The notes: generated by a model not told the origin, from the sequence alone. A stretch of 36,816 bases of DNA from Lactobacillus sp. UBA5804 (GCA_002418055.1 DIDI01000049.1:1-36816), one strand, 5' to 3'; positions 21,291 through 30,742 are shown, numbered from the stretch's first letter. Numbers and translations: made by a program.

Positions 21291-23021
21291 ATGGTTTACC
21301 AAGCGCTGTATCGGAAATGGCGACCGCAGACTTTTGATAGTATCGTAGGCCAAACGGCGATTACGAGTACGCTTAAGAATGCAATTGTGCGGGGCACAGT
21401 TTCTCACGCTTTCTTATTTGCAGGACCGCGAGGGACAGGGAAGACATCGTGTGCTAAAATTTTTGCTAAAGCACTTAACTGTATGCATTTGCAGGCAGGC
21501 GAGCCATGTAATCAGTGTGATAACTGCTTGGCTGCTGACAAAGGTGCCATGCCCGATATTATTGAAATCGATGCGGCCTCAAATAATGGCGTTGATGAGA
21601 TCCGGAATATTCGCGACAAGGTGAAGTATGCGCCAACCCAAGGCCGGGTCAAAGTTTATATTATCGACGAAGTGCATATGCTTTCACTTGGTGCTTTTAA
21701 TGCGCTACTTAAGACCTTGGAAGAGCCACCTGAACATGTTGTCTTCATTTTAGCAACGACTGAATTGCAAAAAGTGCCCGCAACAATTATTTCGCGGACG
21801 CAGCGTTATCAATTTAAGCGTATTGCTAAAGTCGATTTGGAAGCGCAAATGCAATATGTACTGGAGCAAGAGCAAATTAAGTACGAACCGGAAGCCTTGG
21901 CTGTCATTGCTCAAGTGGCCGATGGTGGGATGCGGGATGCACTTAGCATCTTAGATCAATTGCTGAGTTACGAAACAGGGCAGATTAAGTATGCTGATGC
22001 CCTAAAAGTGACTGGTTTTGCCGCGCAAGCTGGTGTTGAGCAGTTGCTGGTCCAATTGCTCACGCAGTCACCAACCAAATCCTTAGTTCAAGCGGATAAA
22101 TTACTCCAGGAAGGGGCTAGTCCTAAAAATCTGTTAACAGAATTGATTCGGCTAGCGACAGCGGCATTGGTATTGGTGAAGGCGGGCAAATCAGCTTCCG
22201 CTCAAGCTGCTTTTTTAACGGATGGTGTAGTTACGGCGTTAAAAAAAGTTGAGATGCCTCGCTATTTCCAGTTAATTGAGTTGGCAAATACGGCATTGCT
22301 AGATTTGCGTTATACTAATCAGCAGAAAATTCCGCTTCAAGTTTTTATTGTTAAAACGAGCCAAGCAGCTCTTGTTACTGCTGGGGATGAAAAGTTAGCA
22401 GCCACATTAGCAACGTTACAACAAAAAGTCGCTAGCTTAAGTGAACAACTTAAGGCCTTGCAAGCCAATGGTTCGGTAGCTAAGGTAGCAACGCGACCAA
22501 CTGATGTGACTAAAATAAAGCCAACAGTAGCAGCTAAGCACACTGTGAAAGTGGCCAGCCGTGATCATAATCGGCAAGCGGTTTATCAGGTTTTGGCACA
22601 GGCAACCAAGGCTGATTTACAGGCTATTAAGCAGATTTGGCCAGATCTGTTATCCGTACTGAAAGTTTCAGAGCGAGCTTTATTAGAAGTCTTGGAACCA
22701 GTTGCGGCGAGTCCTAAACAAGTGGTCATGAAGTGTAAGTATACGCTGTGGTTTGAAAAAGCCAGTTCAAATAGCGACTTACTGACTCGGTTAGAGGCCG
22801 AAATTGAAAGACTTGCTAAACATGCTTACACCATCGTATTAGTTCCGGATGGTGATTGGCTTGCTGTGCGTAAAGATTTTGTGACGAGTCATCAGAAAGA
22901 GTTGCGTCAGCAACGTGGGACTAGTGAAAAAAGTGATTCCGATGAGACTGCACTTGACGAAACACCGGTAGTGACAAAAGCCAAAGCATTGTTTGGTGAT
23001 ACGGTTAACGTAAAAGAGTAA
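21291..23021 (+). CDS. dnaX: DNA polymerase III subunit tau (clamp loader)
   Basis: A 576-residue ATPase of the clamp-loader complex. Walker A is GPRGTGKT (45-52), with a zinc module at C64, C73, C76 and C79. Walker B is IIDEVHM (about 124-130), sensor 1 ATTELQKVPATIISR, and sensor 2 lies near GGMRDALS. Residues about 360-576 form the variable tau tail, with a coiled-coil (LQQKVASLSEQLKALQ, about 370-385) and a C-terminal domain that would contact the polymerase. No slippery A-run with a stem-loop was obvious, so a frameshifted gamma form is not predicted. It is followed by ebfC and recR, the usual order. Confidence 0.96.
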   Translation: MVYQALYRKWRPQTFDSIVGQTAITSTLKNAIVRGTVSHAFLFAGPRGTGKTSCAKIFAKALNCMHLQAGEPCNQCDNCLAADKGAMPDIIEIDAASNNGVDEIRNIRDKVKYAPTQGRVKVYIIDEVHMLSLGAFNALLKTLEEPPEHVVFILATTELQKVPATIISRTQRYQFKRIAKVDLEAQMQYVLEQEQIKYEPEALAVIAQVADGGMRDALSILDQLLSYETGQIKYADALKVTGFAAQAGVEQLLVQLLTQSPTKSLVQADKLLQEGASPKNLLTELIRLATAALVLVKAGKSASAQAAFLTDGVVTALKKVEMPRYFQLIELANTALLDLRYTNQQKIPLQVFIVKTSQAALVTAGDEKLAATLATLQQKVASLSEQLKALQANGSVAKVATRPTDVTKIKPTVAAKHTVKVASRDHNRQAVYQVLAQATKADLQAIKQIWPDLLSVLKVSERALLEVLEPVAASPKQVVMKCKYTLWFEKASSNSDLLTRLEAEIERLAKHAYTIVLVPDGDWLAVRKDFVTSHQKELRQQRGTSEKSDSDETALDETPVVTKAKALFGDTVNVKE

Positions 23022-23056
23022 TCCAAAATATCATAATCGGATAAAGGAGTACAAAG

Positions 23057-23395
23057 ATGAGTAGAAGACCTAATTTTGGTGGTATGGGCGCCATGGGCGG
23101 CATGAACATGCAACAAATGATGAAACAGGCTAAGAAAATGCAAGCCGAGATGGCCGAGCAGCAAGCGACTATCACCGCTCAAAGTTTTACTGGTGAATCT
23201 GCTGATGGCTTAGTAAAAGCAACTTTCACTGGTGATCGAAAATTAACGGACATTAAAATTGCAGCAGCAGCAATTGATCCTGACGATCCAGATATGTTAC
23301 AAGATTTGATTATTGATGCGGTTAACAAGGGCTTGGCAGAAATTGACAGGGCAACGCAAGCTGGTCTTGGCAAGTATACGAAAGGCTTGATTTAA
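23057..23395 (+). CDS. ebfC: YbaB/EbfC-family nucleoid-associated protein
   Basis: A 112-residue DNA-binding dimer, normal length for YbaB/EbfC (YaaK in B. subtilis). A Met/Gly-rich head ([20 protein letters not shown]) leads into helix [11 protein letters not shown] and the beta-hairpin core [16 protein letters not shown]. The C-terminal helix follows ([18 protein letters not shown]). An AAAGGAG ribosome binding site precedes the ATG. It sits between dnaX and recR, with one base between its stop and the recR start. Confidence 0.93.
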   Translation: MSRRPNFGGMGAMGGMNMQQMMKQAKKMQAEMAEQQATITAQSFTGESADGLVKATFTGDRKLTDIKIAAAAIDPDDPDMLQDLIIDAVNKGLAEIDRATQAGLGKYTKGLI

Positions 23396-23396
23396 G

Positions 23397-23996
23397 TTGC
23401 AATACCCATTACCACTGGCACAGTTGATTGATGCTTACATGAAATTGCCGGGGATTGGCGAGAAGACGGCCACGCGGTTAGCATTTTACACTTTAGATAT
23501 GCCCACGATTGATGTGCAAGCTTTTGCTAAAGCACTTACAGATGTCAAAGAAAAATTAACCACATGTAGTATTTGCGGGAATATTACTGAGAAAGATCCA
23601 TGTGCCATCTGTCAGAATCCAGAACGCGAACAGAAGACGATTATGGTAGTTGAACAACCGAAAGATGTCATGGCGTTTGAAGCGATGGGCGAATATTCAG
23701 GGCGTTATCATGTCTTACATGGGGTATTATCACCGATGGATGGACTGGGCCCGGAAGAAATTAATATCAAAAGTTTGATTACGCGCTTGCAACAGCAAAG
23801 TGAAGTCAAAGAGGTTATTTTGGCACTTAATTCAACTCCCGAGGGGGAAGCCACGGCCATGTATATTAGTAAACTCATCAAGCCTGCTGGGATTAAAGTT
23901 AGTCGGTTAGCTGCTGGCTTAGCTGTGGGGAGTGATATTGAGTATGCTAATGCCATCACTTTGAAGCGGGCGGTACAAGGAAGGACGGTCTTATAA
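23397..23996 (+). CDS. recR: Recombination protein RecR
   Basis: A 199-residue recombination mediator acting with RecF and RecO. A helix-hairpin-helix lies at about 8-30 ([20 protein letters not shown]), a zinc finger uses C57, C60, C69 and C72, and a Toprim domain holds [14 protein letters not shown] (about 82-95). The C-terminus has [19 protein letters not shown]. The start is a TTG directly after the ebfC stop with only a weak AAAGG upstream, so coupled translation is likely. Its stop overlaps the next start (TAATG). Confidence 0.95.
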   Translation: MQYPLPLAQLIDAYMKLPGIGEKTATRLAFYTLDMPTIDVQAFAKALTDVKEKLTTCSICGNITEKDPCAICQNPEREQKTIMVVEQPKDVMAFEAMGEYSGRYHVLHGVLSPMDGLGPEEINIKSLITRLQQQSEVKEVILALNSTPEGEATAMYISKLIKPAGIKVSRLAAGLAVGSDIEYANAITLKRAVQGRTVL

Positions 23997-24229
23997 TGGC
24001 ACGCAAACTTAAAGCAAAAGAAATGGGCGATCAGAAGCTGATTGCACTCATTGAAAAATTGCAAAATGAAATTTCGCGTGAGGCTGATCTCGACCAAAGT
24101 ACGTTAGATATGTCAGAAGATAACATTGTAGCTGCTAAAATTTTACATGCTAAATATAACTTTGCATATGATGAAGCTAGATTCCGACATACAAGATTTA
24201 GTGGTATGACTAATGCCATCACGCAATAA
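23996..24229 (+). CDS. yaaL: YaaL-like DUF2508 family protein
   Basis: A 77-residue helical protein of unknown function, recognised by position (after recR and before tmk) and size. It resembles B. subtilis YaaL: a basic head ([10 protein letters not shown]), then acidic helices, and the end AKYNFAYDEARFRHTRFSG. It overlaps the recR stop by one base. A terminator follows directly, closing the dnaX-ebfC-recR-yaaL unit. Confidence 0.75.
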   Translation: MARKLKAKEMGDQKLIALIEKLQNEISREADLDQSTLDMSEDNIVAAKILHAKYNFAYDEARFRHTRFSGMTNAITQ

Positions 24230-24258
24230 GTCAGCTTGCTTTGGCAAGCGGCTTTTTT
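24228..24258 (+). terminator. Terminator after yaaL
   Basis: AAGTC-A-GCTTGC (24228-24239) pairs with GCAAGC-G-GCTT (24244-24254), followed by a six-T tract. The loop is TTTG-like. Confidence 0.8.
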
Positions 24259-24322
24259 ATTATCAGGATTTTCACTGTTAATATGGGGATAAATTCTGTA
24301 AAATAAAGCTATGGAGGAAGTT

Positions 24323-24976
24323 ATGAACGGTTTTTTTGTGAGCTTTGAGGGCCCTGATGGTTCCGGAAAAAGTACAGTTTTGCACCGAGTTTTGACCCAA
24401 CTTGCTAGTGAAATCAGACCACCATATCTTGTGACTCGTGAGCCTGGTGGCTCTGAAATTGCCGAAGCGATTCGACAGGTTATTTTAGAGCCAAATTATG
24501 TCGCGATGACCGCTCGAACTGAAGCATTACTCTATGCTGCAGCCCGTAGCCAGCATTTGACTGAAGTCGTGCGGCCGGCCCTGCAGGCGGGTAAACTGGT
24601 CATTTCAGATCGCTATTTGGATAGCTCACTCGCGTATCAAGGTGCGGGAAGAGGATTAGGGATTGAGGCAGTTGAGGCGATTAATCAATTTGCTACGGCG
24701 GGCTTATTACCCGATTTAACAATTCTACTTGATTTAAAGCCGCAAGTAGGCCTCGCGCGGATTCAAAAATTGCGTCCGCAGGCTGAAGATCGGATGGAAC
24801 AAGAACAGCTTGCTTTCCATCAACGTGTCTACCAGGGCTATCATCAACTTGCCCAGCGTGATTCCCAGCGAATTAAGGTCGTTGATGCTTCACAACCAAT
24901 TGAAGTGGTGACGCAGGCAGTGATTCAAGTTTTACGGCGTAACTTACCGACGTTATTTAAGGACCAGGATGATTGA
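24323..24976 (+). CDS. tmk: Thymidylate kinase
   Basis: A 217-residue kinase making dTDP from dTMP. The P-loop is FEGPDGSGKST (about 8-18), the TREPGGSEIAEAIR region binds dTMP, DRYLDSSLAYQGAGRGLG is the DR(Y/F) motif with the lid-adjacent region, and LLDLKP follows. ATG 24323 is chosen because GGAGG (24313-24317) lies 5 bases upstream. An ATG at 24311 overlaps that ribosome binding site. It overlaps the next gene, holB, by 8 bases. It begins the tmk-holB-yabA-rsmI block. Confidence 0.95.
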   Translation: MNGFFVSFEGPDGSGKSTVLHRVLTQLASEIRPPYLVTREPGGSEIAEAIRQVILEPNYVAMTARTEALLYAAARSQHLTEVVRPALQAGKLVISDRYLDSSLAYQGAGRGLGIEAVEAINQFATAGLLPDLTILLDLKPQVGLARIQKLRPQAEDRMEQEQLAFHQRVYQGYHQLAQRDSQRIKVVDASQPIEVVTQAVIQVLRRNLPTLFKDQDD

Positions 24977-25826
24977 CTTACAAGGAATTGAACCGGACTC
25001 AGCCGCCCAATTGCGGCAAGCTTTTGACCATAAAAAATTAGCACATAGTTATTTGTTCGTAGACCCAACAGCTGAGCGGGCTAAGACAACAGCTTATTGG
25101 CTGGCCTGCCTCTTTAATTGTACGGGTAAAAATCGTCCTGATGGGACTTGTCGTAATTGTCAACAGATTTTGTCGGGAAATCATCCTGATGTGTTGCTCA
25201 TTAGCCCTGAGGGGCGTGAAACGTTGGGCATCGATCAGGTACGGCCATTAAAGGCGGAGCTTGCTAAAAGCCCAGTCGAAAGTACCTGCCGTTTCTTTTT
25301 CATTGAATCGGCAGAAAAATTAACGGCGCCAGCCGCCAATGCCCTGCTTAATTTGTTGGAAGAGCCAATTGCACCGGTAGTGACAATTTTACTTACCACG
25401 AATAGTAATCAAATTCTGCCAACAGTTCGTTCCCGGACACAATTGTTAACGTTTGGTGCATCAAGTACTGATTCGAAGACCAGTCAACTACTTGCGAGTG
25501 GGCTTACTCCTGCGGAATTAGCAGAAGTTGGTGAAACGACTGACTTAGACCAACAAATTAAGTATTACTATGAAGAGGTGTTGGCTGACGATTTAAAAAG
25601 TGTCGTGACTGCCTATCAATTGGCAGCATTAGCACCTAGTCATGCAATTCAAAAATATGTGTTGATTCAGTTAAAATTAAAAGCTCAAGCTGGTTTGCGC
25701 CAGCCGGCAGTACAAATGGCTAATATGAAGTTCTTAGCAGGACTGGTTGAGGTTGATAAATTACGCTTTAGCCATGTTAATTTTAAACAAGCACTGGAAT
25801 ATCTAGCTTTACAGGGGAAACGGTAG
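24969..25826 (+). CDS. holB: DNA polymerase III subunit delta prime
   Basis: A 285-residue clamp-loader subunit. A zinc module is visible at C47, C51, C61 and C64. The DnaX-like region is present (IDQVRPLKAELAKSPVESTC, then FFIESAEKLTAPAANALLNL and LEEPIAPVVTILLTTN, and SRTQ as the SRC-like motif). The Walker A loop is degenerate (FVDPTAERAKTT), as expected for delta prime, which does not hydrolyse ATP. It overlaps tmk by 8 bases. The short length is within the range of lactobacillus HolB. Confidence 0.92.
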   Translation: MIDLQGIEPDSAAQLRQAFDHKKLAHSYLFVDPTAERAKTTAYWLACLFNCTGKNRPDGTCRNCQQILSGNHPDVLLISPEGRETLGIDQVRPLKAELAKSPVESTCRFFFIESAEKLTAPAANALLNLLEEPIAPVVTILLTTNSNQILPTVRSRTQLLTFGASSTDSKTSQLLASGLTPAELAEVGETTDLDQQIKYYYEEVLADDLKSVVTAYQLAALAPSHAIQKYVLIQLKLKAQAGLRQPAVQMANMKFLAGLVEVDKLRFSHVNFKQALEYLALQGKR

Positions 25827-26168
25827 GTGTTGATGTTGGATCCATATTCAAAATTACAAAAACTCCAAGAATCGTTAAAAAGTATGACTAGAACCACCGA
25901 TGACTTGGAAAATGATATCTTAGAAACCTTGAAAGAAAATACTGAACTTAAGGTAGAAAATGAACTGCTACGAGAACAGCTTAATAAGTTGCAAAAAAAA
26001 GGTGCCAGCGTCAAGAAAACGAAAAGTGGACTGGAAAGTTTGCGTAAAATTTATGATTCTGGTTATCATATTTGTAATATGTATTATGGCTCGCACCGAG
26101 ATCCCAGTTCAGACTGCATATTTTGTCTGGATATTCTTGATAATTTCGGTGGCCGAACTAAATATTAG
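25827..26168 (+). CDS. yabA: Replication initiation control protein YabA
   Basis: A roughly 113-residue regulator that limits initiation by binding DnaA and DnaN. Residues about 10-70 form a long coiled coil (LQESLKSMTRTTDDLENDIL). After a linker comes the zinc-binding end HICNMYYGSHRDPSSDCIFC (His, Cys and the final CxxC). The start is uncertain. GTG 25827 suits AGGGGA 8 bases upstream, and ATG 25833 would shorten the protein by two residues. The gene starts directly after the holB stop. Confidence 0.9.
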   Translation: MLMLDPYSKLQKLQESLKSMTRTTDDLENDILETLKENTELKVENELLREQLNKLQKKGASVKKTKSGLESLRKIYDSGYHICNMYYGSHRDPSSDCIFCLDILDNFGGRTKY

Positions 26169-26180
26169 AGAAGGAGTCAG

Positions 26181-27053
26181 ATGCAGCGACAAAGTAGTTA
26201 TGCCGATGAAGGTGGCAAATTATATTTAGTACCAACGCCGATTGGTAACTTAAGTGATATTACGATTCGTGCTAAGCAAATTTTGCAGGATGCGGATTAT
26301 ATTGCTTGTGAAGATACGCGGACAAGTGGTGTTTTATTAGCGCGGATTGGCGTTAAAAATAAATTGCTATCATTTCATAAATATAATTCCAAAGAGCGTG
26401 CTCCCGAGCTGGTCGAGATGATGCAGCAGGGGACGGTCATTGCTGAAATTTCGGATGCGGGGATGCCAGTGATTTCGGATCCTGGCTACATCTTAGTGCA
26501 GGCTTGCATTAAGCATGGTGTGCCCGTTGTGCCACTTCCGGGTCCGTCAGCGTTTGCGACGGCACTCATTGCCTCTGGCTTTGATGCCCAACCATTTACT
26601 TACTATGGTTTTTTACCGCGTAAGTCTACGGAACAGAAACCTTACTTTGAACAAATGAACCAGGCCAAGGCGACTTCCATCTTTTATGAAGCACCCCACC
26701 GTTTGGCGAAAACGTTAAAAACTTTAGCGACGGTCTTACCAGCTGATCGACAAATTGTGGCTGCACGAGAATTAACTAAAATTCATGAAGAATTCGTGCG
26801 CGGGAGCATTGCCGAGGTAAGTGATTACTTTCAAGCTACTCCGCCACGAGGCGAGTTTGTCATCTTAATTTCACCTAATACCGAGCAGCGGCAAGTCGCC
26901 ACTTGGCCAGAACTAATTAAAGCAGTCAGCCAGTTAGTTAAAACGGGTATGAGCCATAAAGACGCCATTAAACAGGTTGCTAGCCAAAATCAAATTTCAA
27001 AGAATGAATTATATGACCAGTATCATCAAAGACGGGAGGCCAGCAATGAGTGA
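26181..27053 (+). CDS. rsmI: 16S rRNA (cytidine-2'-O) methyltransferase RsmI
   Basis: A 290-residue tetrapyrrole-methylase-fold enzyme that 2'-O-methylates C1402 of 16S rRNA. Marks are LYLVPTPIGNLSDITIRAK (about 14-32), ACEDTRTSG (about 44-52), ISDAGMPVISDPGY (about 90-103), VPLPGPSAFATALIASG and YEAPHRL. AAGGAG lies 5 bases before the ATG. The C-terminal helix-turn segment (about 245-285) is basic. It overlaps the start of a thioesterase gene by 8 bases. Confidence 0.95.
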   Translation: MQRQSSYADEGGKLYLVPTPIGNLSDITIRAKQILQDADYIACEDTRTSGVLLARIGVKNKLLSFHKYNSKERAPELVEMMQQGTVIAEISDAGMPVISDPGYILVQACIKHGVPVVPLPGPSAFATALIASGFDAQPFTYYGFLPRKSTEQKPYFEQMNQAKATSIFYEAPHRLAKTLKTLATVLPADRQIVAARELTKIHEEFVRGSIAEVSDYFQATPPRGEFVILISPNTEQRQVATWPELIKAVSQLVKTGMSHKDAIKQVASQNQISKNELYDQYHQRREASNE

Positions 27054-27777
27054 AGAGTATAGCGAGACGAGGGTCATCGAATTTTCAGATTGTGATGAAA
27101 ATCGCCGTCTCAAAATTCCAGCAATGATTGCGATGATACTCCAAACTTCAGAACATCAATTAGCCCAAGCTAATATTGATGCCGATCATTTAGTGAGACA
27201 AGGGCGTGGTTGGGTCGTGACTCAGTATCATTTCGAGCTAACTAAAAGCCCACGTCCCGGACAGCGTGTAATTATTAAGACTTTGGCGAGTGGCTATAAT
27301 CGTTTTTTTACTTATCGTGACTTTAAAATTTGTGATGAGAATAGTAATGTTTTAGTTAAAGCCATGAGTCGGTGGGTATTATTTGATTTGCAGAAGCGCA
27401 CGATGATTCCAACGGACATGTCTTTGATGACCCCGCTTGAGGTGCCACTCATGAAACGACTGCCCCATTTTGCAAAAATTCGCCGGCTGCCCAGCTATCA
27501 GCAAGAACGTCAGTATCGTGTGCGGTATGATGATATTGACACGAATCATCATCTGACGAATAGCCATTATTTCTCTTGGTTAATTGATTTATATGATCGT
27601 GATTTTTTACGAGACCATGTACCAGCAACAATTGATGTTCAATTTGATAAAGAAGTGCTTTATGGTGAGGCACCAGTTGCTTACTTAACTTTAACAGATG
27701 GGATTGCTAAGCAAGCCATTATTTCCATTGATGGCCGTGAACATGCGGTCTGTCAGATTGCGTGGCGTCAAGTATAA
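27046..27777 (+). CDS. Acyl-ACP thioesterase, FatA/Acyl-ACP_TE family
   Basis: A 243-residue protein with two hot-dog domains (about 5-130 and 145-243). It resembles bacterial acyl-ACP thioesterases: EEYSETRVIEFSDCDENRRL, GRGWVVTQYHFELTKSPRPG, FTYRDFKICDENSNVLVKAM and SRWVLFDLQKR. A second-domain motif YDDIDTNHHLTNSHYFSWL contains the catalytic-type Asn-His. It would release free fatty acids from acyl carrier protein. ATG 27046 has GGGAGG 6 bases upstream. It overlaps rsmI by 8 bases, so it is co-transcribed with it. No other lipid gene is near. Confidence 0.88.
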   Translation: MSEEYSETRVIEFSDCDENRRLKIPAMIAMILQTSEHQLAQANIDADHLVRQGRGWVVTQYHFELTKSPRPGQRVIIKTLASGYNRFFTYRDFKICDENSNVLVKAMSRWVLFDLQKRTMIPTDMSLMTPLEVPLMKRLPHFAKIRRLPSYQQERQYRVRYDDIDTNHHLTNSHYFSWLIDLYDRDFLRDHVPATIDVQFDKEVLYGEAPVAYLTLTDGIAKQAIISIDGREHAVCQIAWRQV

Positions 27778-27803
27778 TTTTAGTGCCACTAGAGGGAGCC
27801 AAA

Positions 27804-28331
27804 ATGGGAATGAAACGGACAACGCAAACTGAATTACGACGGTTAATCTTATTAGGTCTTATTGTTGCCATTAAAATTGTGCTCGGACGTTTTACAGTTG
27901 GTCCGACGTATGTGCAAGTTGGCTTAGGGTTTGTAGGTAGTGTGTTATTAGGATACTTATTTGGCCCCTGGTGGGGAGCATTGGGCGGCGGGCTTAGTGA
28001 TCTCGTTGCCTCAGCCATTTTTGGCAATTCTGGTGGTTTCTTTATTGGTTTTACGTTAACGGCGATGGCAGGCCCATTACTGTATGGGTTGTTACTATAT
28101 CGCCAGCCAGTGAAGCTCTGGCGGGTGGTGGTTGCGACTTTGCTAGTCACCGTGATTGTGAACTTGGGAATGAATACTTGGTGGATTCATCTCATGTATC
28201 GTGCACCATTTGCCCAGTTACTAGTTATTCGAGGGACGAAAGAGTTGATTGTACCTTGGATTCAAATGGCAATGTCGTATTTAGTGCTAAAATTAATTGC
28301 GCGTGTTAATGAACAACGCCATATTTTTTGA
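27804..28331 (+). CDS. folT: ECF transporter substrate-binding (S) component, probably folate type
   Basis: A 175-residue membrane protein with about six hydrophobic segments, the size of ECF S components. The first helix has LILLGLIVAIKIVLGRF. Then GFVGSVLLGYLFGPWWGALGGGLSDLV matches the family's GP-x-x-G-x-x-x-G-x-x-x-D pattern. GFFIGFTLTAMAGPLLYGLLL resembles the FolT motif GFTLTA...GL(V)YG. S components dock on a shared EcfAA'T module encoded elsewhere. Folate is inferred, not proven. ATG 27804 has GAGGGAG about 7 bases upstream; an ATG at 27810 is an alternative. No THF riboswitch fits in the short gap. Confidence 0.75.
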   Translation: MGMKRTTQTELRRLILLGLIVAIKIVLGRFTVGPTYVQVGLGFVGSVLLGYLFGPWWGALGGGLSDLVASAIFGNSGGFFIGFTLTAMAGPLLYGLLLYRQPVKLWRVVVATLLVTVIVNLGMNTWWIHLMYRAPFAQLLVIRGTKELIVPWIQMAMSYLVLKLIARVNEQRHIF

Positions 28332-28348
28332 AAAGAGTAATAAAATTC

Positions 28349-29074
28349 ATGAAGATTTTAAGTGTCTCAACTGCGACTAACCATTTGAGTGTGGCTTTGA
28401 ATCAGGCTGAGCAAGTGTTAGCAGAAGTTAACGAGCAAGATGAGCGCAATCACAGCGAACATTTAGCACCAGTGATTGCGGCGATGTTAGCGAAAAAGCA
28501 ATTAAAATTAAAGGATTTAGACCGCTTTGCGGTTGCCATTGGGCCAGGTTCATATACAGGCTTGCGGATTGGCGTGACCACCGTTAAAATGTTTGCCAGT
28601 ATTTTAAACATCCCGGTTGTCGGAATTTCAACATTGGCTGCCTTGGCAGCTAATGTGACGTCACCCAATACCTTAGTCCTTGCTCTGATTGATGCGCGCA
28701 ACGCGAATTACTTTGCTGGGGCTTATCTTGATGGCAAAAGTCTTATTCCAGATAGTCACTACTCACTTGAGCAATTAGTGAGTCAGGTTCAAGCACTTTG
28801 CATGAAACATGGCTATGAGCTCACACTAGTGGGGTCAGGATTAACCGCGGCTAGCACAGCTTTTAAGGCTGCAGGCTGTGATTCGCAGCTTGGCGCTAAG
28901 GAAGCCAATTATCCGCATGCGGGGGTGATTGGGCGCTTGGCGATTAATGCCGAACCAATTGATCCAGATTTGTTGCTACCGAATTACTTGCGCCGGACAC
29001 AAGCTGAGGTTGATTGGCACCATCAGACCGGTCAGGATTATCAACCTGACAGTAATTATGTTGAAGAGGTTTAA
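28349..29074 (+). CDS. tsaB: tRNA t6A37 threonylcarbamoyltransferase complex subunit TsaB
   Basis: A 241-residue partner and scaffold of TsaD in making N6-threonylcarbamoyladenosine at tRNA position 37. It has the ASKHA fold. The N-terminus is MKILSVSTATNHLSVALNQ. The conserved IGPGSYTGLRIGVTTVKMFA is at about 65-84. Start ATG 28349 is placed by comparison with the family N-terminus; AAAGAG lies about 12 bases upstream. A TTG at 28328 would add seven residues. It is followed by rimI with an overlapping start, then tsaD. Confidence 0.92.
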   Translation: MKILSVSTATNHLSVALNQAEQVLAEVNEQDERNHSEHLAPVIAAMLAKKQLKLKDLDRFAVAIGPGSYTGLRIGVTTVKMFASILNIPVVGISTLAALAANVTSPNTLVLALIDARNANYFAGAYLDGKSLIPDSHYSLEQLVSQVQALCMKHGYELTLVGSGLTAASTAFKAAGCDSQLGAKEANYPHAGVIGRLAINAEPIDPDLLLPNYLRRTQAEVDWHHQTGQDYQPDSNYVEEV

Positions 29075-29612
29075 ACAGTTCGCTCATTTTTTTCACCCAG
29101 TGGTGCCAGCAGAACGCGAGCTTGCGCAACCCTTTGTCTTCTCCTTAGCGGGACATCGGCTGCTGATTTTACCAGCAAGTGATAATGATATTCAGAATCT
29201 GCTCCAACTTGAGCAGATCATTTACCAAGGGATACCATGGGCTGCTCGAACCTTTCAACGTGAGTTTCGTAAGGCTAACTGTCTCTATTTGGTCGTCTAT
29301 GAAGGACCACAGTTATTGGCATTACTGGGGGAACAATTTCGATTGGCTGATGCCCATATTACCAATATTTTTGTCACGCCAGATCATCAACATTTAGGTT
29401 TAGGCAGTTTTTTAATGGAGCTTGCCATTGGTTATGCACAACTGAACCATGCCCGGTCAATGAGCTTAGAAGTTCGGGTAGATAATTTATCGGCTCAAGC
29501 CTTGTATCGTAAGTATGATTTTATCGGGACATTTGTGCGACGTGGCTATTATCAAGATACGCGTGGGGATGCCTTAAATATGGTCAAGCAGCTGACGGGA
29601 GACAATCGGTAG
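29058..29612 (+). CDS. rimI: Ribosomal-protein-alanine N-acetyltransferase RimI-like (GNAT)
   Basis: A 184-residue GNAT acetyltransferase. The acetyl-CoA loop is [19 protein letters not shown] (about 103-121), then [20 protein letters not shown] and [20 protein letters not shown], typical of RimI. The N-terminal roughly 40 residues ([20 protein letters not shown]) are not part of the core. The start is uncertain: ATG 29058 overlaps tsaB by 17 bases and has no clear ribosome binding site, so coupling to tsaB is likely. RimI acetylates ribosomal protein S18 in E. coli; the target here is inferred. Its place between tsaB and tsaD is normal in Firmicutes. Confidence 0.88.
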   Translation: MLKRFKQFAHFFHPVVPAERELAQPFVFSLAGHRLLILPASDNDIQNLLQLEQIIYQGIPWAARTFQREFRKANCLYLVVYEGPQLLALLGEQFRLADAHITNIFVTPDHQHLGLGSFLMELAIGYAQLNHARSMSLEVRVDNLSAQALYRKYDFIGTFVRRGYYQDTRGDALNMVKQLTGDNR

Positions 29613-29637
29613 TAACGAAGAGAAGGAAGTTCAAGTT

Positions 29638-30687
29638 TTGACTGAAAAAAAAGCAATTCGAATTCTAGCTTATGAAAGCTCATGTGATGAAACGTCAACG
29701 TCAGTGGTTAAAAATGGGACTGAGATTGAAAGTTTAATCGTGGCCACTCAAATTAAGAGTCATCAACGCTTTGGTGGCGTGGTGCCAGAGGTCGCTAGCC
29801 GGCATCATATTGAAGTCGTCAGCCAGATTACGAAAGAAGCTTTAGCTGAAGCAAACTGTACGTGGCGTGATATTGATGCCATTGCCGTTACCTATGGTCC
29901 AGGATTAGTGGGTGCCTTATTAATTGGTGTTAGTGCAGCAAAAGCCGCAGCGATGGCAACTGACCTGCCATTGATTGGTGTCGATCATATTATGGGGCAC
30001 ATTATGGCAGCTCAATTGACTGCGCCAATTACTTACCCTGCGCTGGCTTTGCAGGTTTCAGGTGGCCATACTGAAATTGTGTTATTGCATGATCCGATTC
30101 ATTTTGAAATTATTGGCGATACCCGCGATGATGCCGCTGGCGAAGCTTACGATAAGATTGGTCGGGTACTCGGTGTCAATTATCCGGCTGGTAAAACCAT
30201 TGATGCTTGGGCGCATCAAGGGCACGATACGTTTCATTTTCCACGGGCAATGATGCATGAGGATGATTATGATTTCTCTTTTTCGGGTTTGAAGAGTGCC
30301 TTTATTAATACTTGTCATCATGCTGATCAAATTCATGAGACTTTGAATCGACTGGATTTAGCTGCTAGTTTTCAAGCAGCCGTGATTGATGTGCTCAGTG
30401 ATAAAACGATTCGCGCAATTAAAGCATATCAACCTAAGACCTTTATTATGGGAGGCGGAGTTGCTGCCAATCTTGGTTTGCGTGAGCGCATGGCCGATGA
30501 GATTGCCAAATTACCGGCTAAAGAGCAACCGCAGGTGATTCTACCACCACTTAAATTATGCGGCGACAATGCTGCAATGATTGGGGCTGCTGCCTATAAT
30601 TTACATCAAGCTGGTCAATTTGCGGATTTAACGTTAAATGCAGATCCGTCGTTAGAACTCCCTTATGCTGAAAGCATGCTTAATTAA
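29638..30687 (+). CDS. tsaD: tRNA t6A37 threonylcarbamoyltransferase TsaD
   Basis: A 349-residue catalytic subunit that transfers threonylcarbamoyl to A37 of ANN-reading tRNAs. It shows [14 protein letters not shown] (about 10-23), the metal-binding [10 protein letters not shown] (about 117-126), [31 protein letters not shown] and [17 protein letters not shown]. Start is TTG with AGAAGGAAG about 8 bases upstream. Length is normal. TsaE is not in this cluster. A perfect terminator follows, shared with a convergent gene. Confidence 0.95.
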   Translation: MTEKKAIRILAYESSCDETSTSVVKNGTEIESLIVATQIKSHQRFGGVVPEVASRHHIEVVSQITKEALAEANCTWRDIDAIAVTYGPGLVGALLIGVSAAKAAAMATDLPLIGVDHIMGHIMAAQLTAPITYPALALQVSGGHTEIVLLHDPIHFEIIGDTRDDAAGEAYDKIGRVLGVNYPAGKTIDAWAHQGHDTFHFPRAMMHEDDYDFSFSGLKSAFINTCHHADQIHETLNRLDLAASFQAAVIDVLSDKTIRAIKAYQPKTFIMGGGVAANLGLRERMADEIAKLPAKEQPQVILPPLKLCGDNAAMIGAAAYNLHQAGQFADLTLNADPSLELPYAESMLN

Positions 30688-30690
30688 GCT

Positions 30691-30731
30691 AAAAAATAAG
30701 CCATTCCGATCACTGGAATGGCTTATTTTTT
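30691..30731. terminator. Perfect bidirectional terminator between tsaD and ydiF
   Basis: AAAAAATAAGCCATTCC (30691-30707) and GGAATGGCTTATTTTTT (30715-30731) form a 17-bp perfect stem around GATCACT, with A and T tracts on both strands. Confidence 0.93.
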
Positions 30732-30742
30732 ATTTACGAGTT

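Noticed and set aside
27777..27804. A tetrahydrofolate riboswitch before the ECF S component
   Set aside because: The gap is under 30 bases, too short for that riboswitch, and the gene is coupled to the one before.
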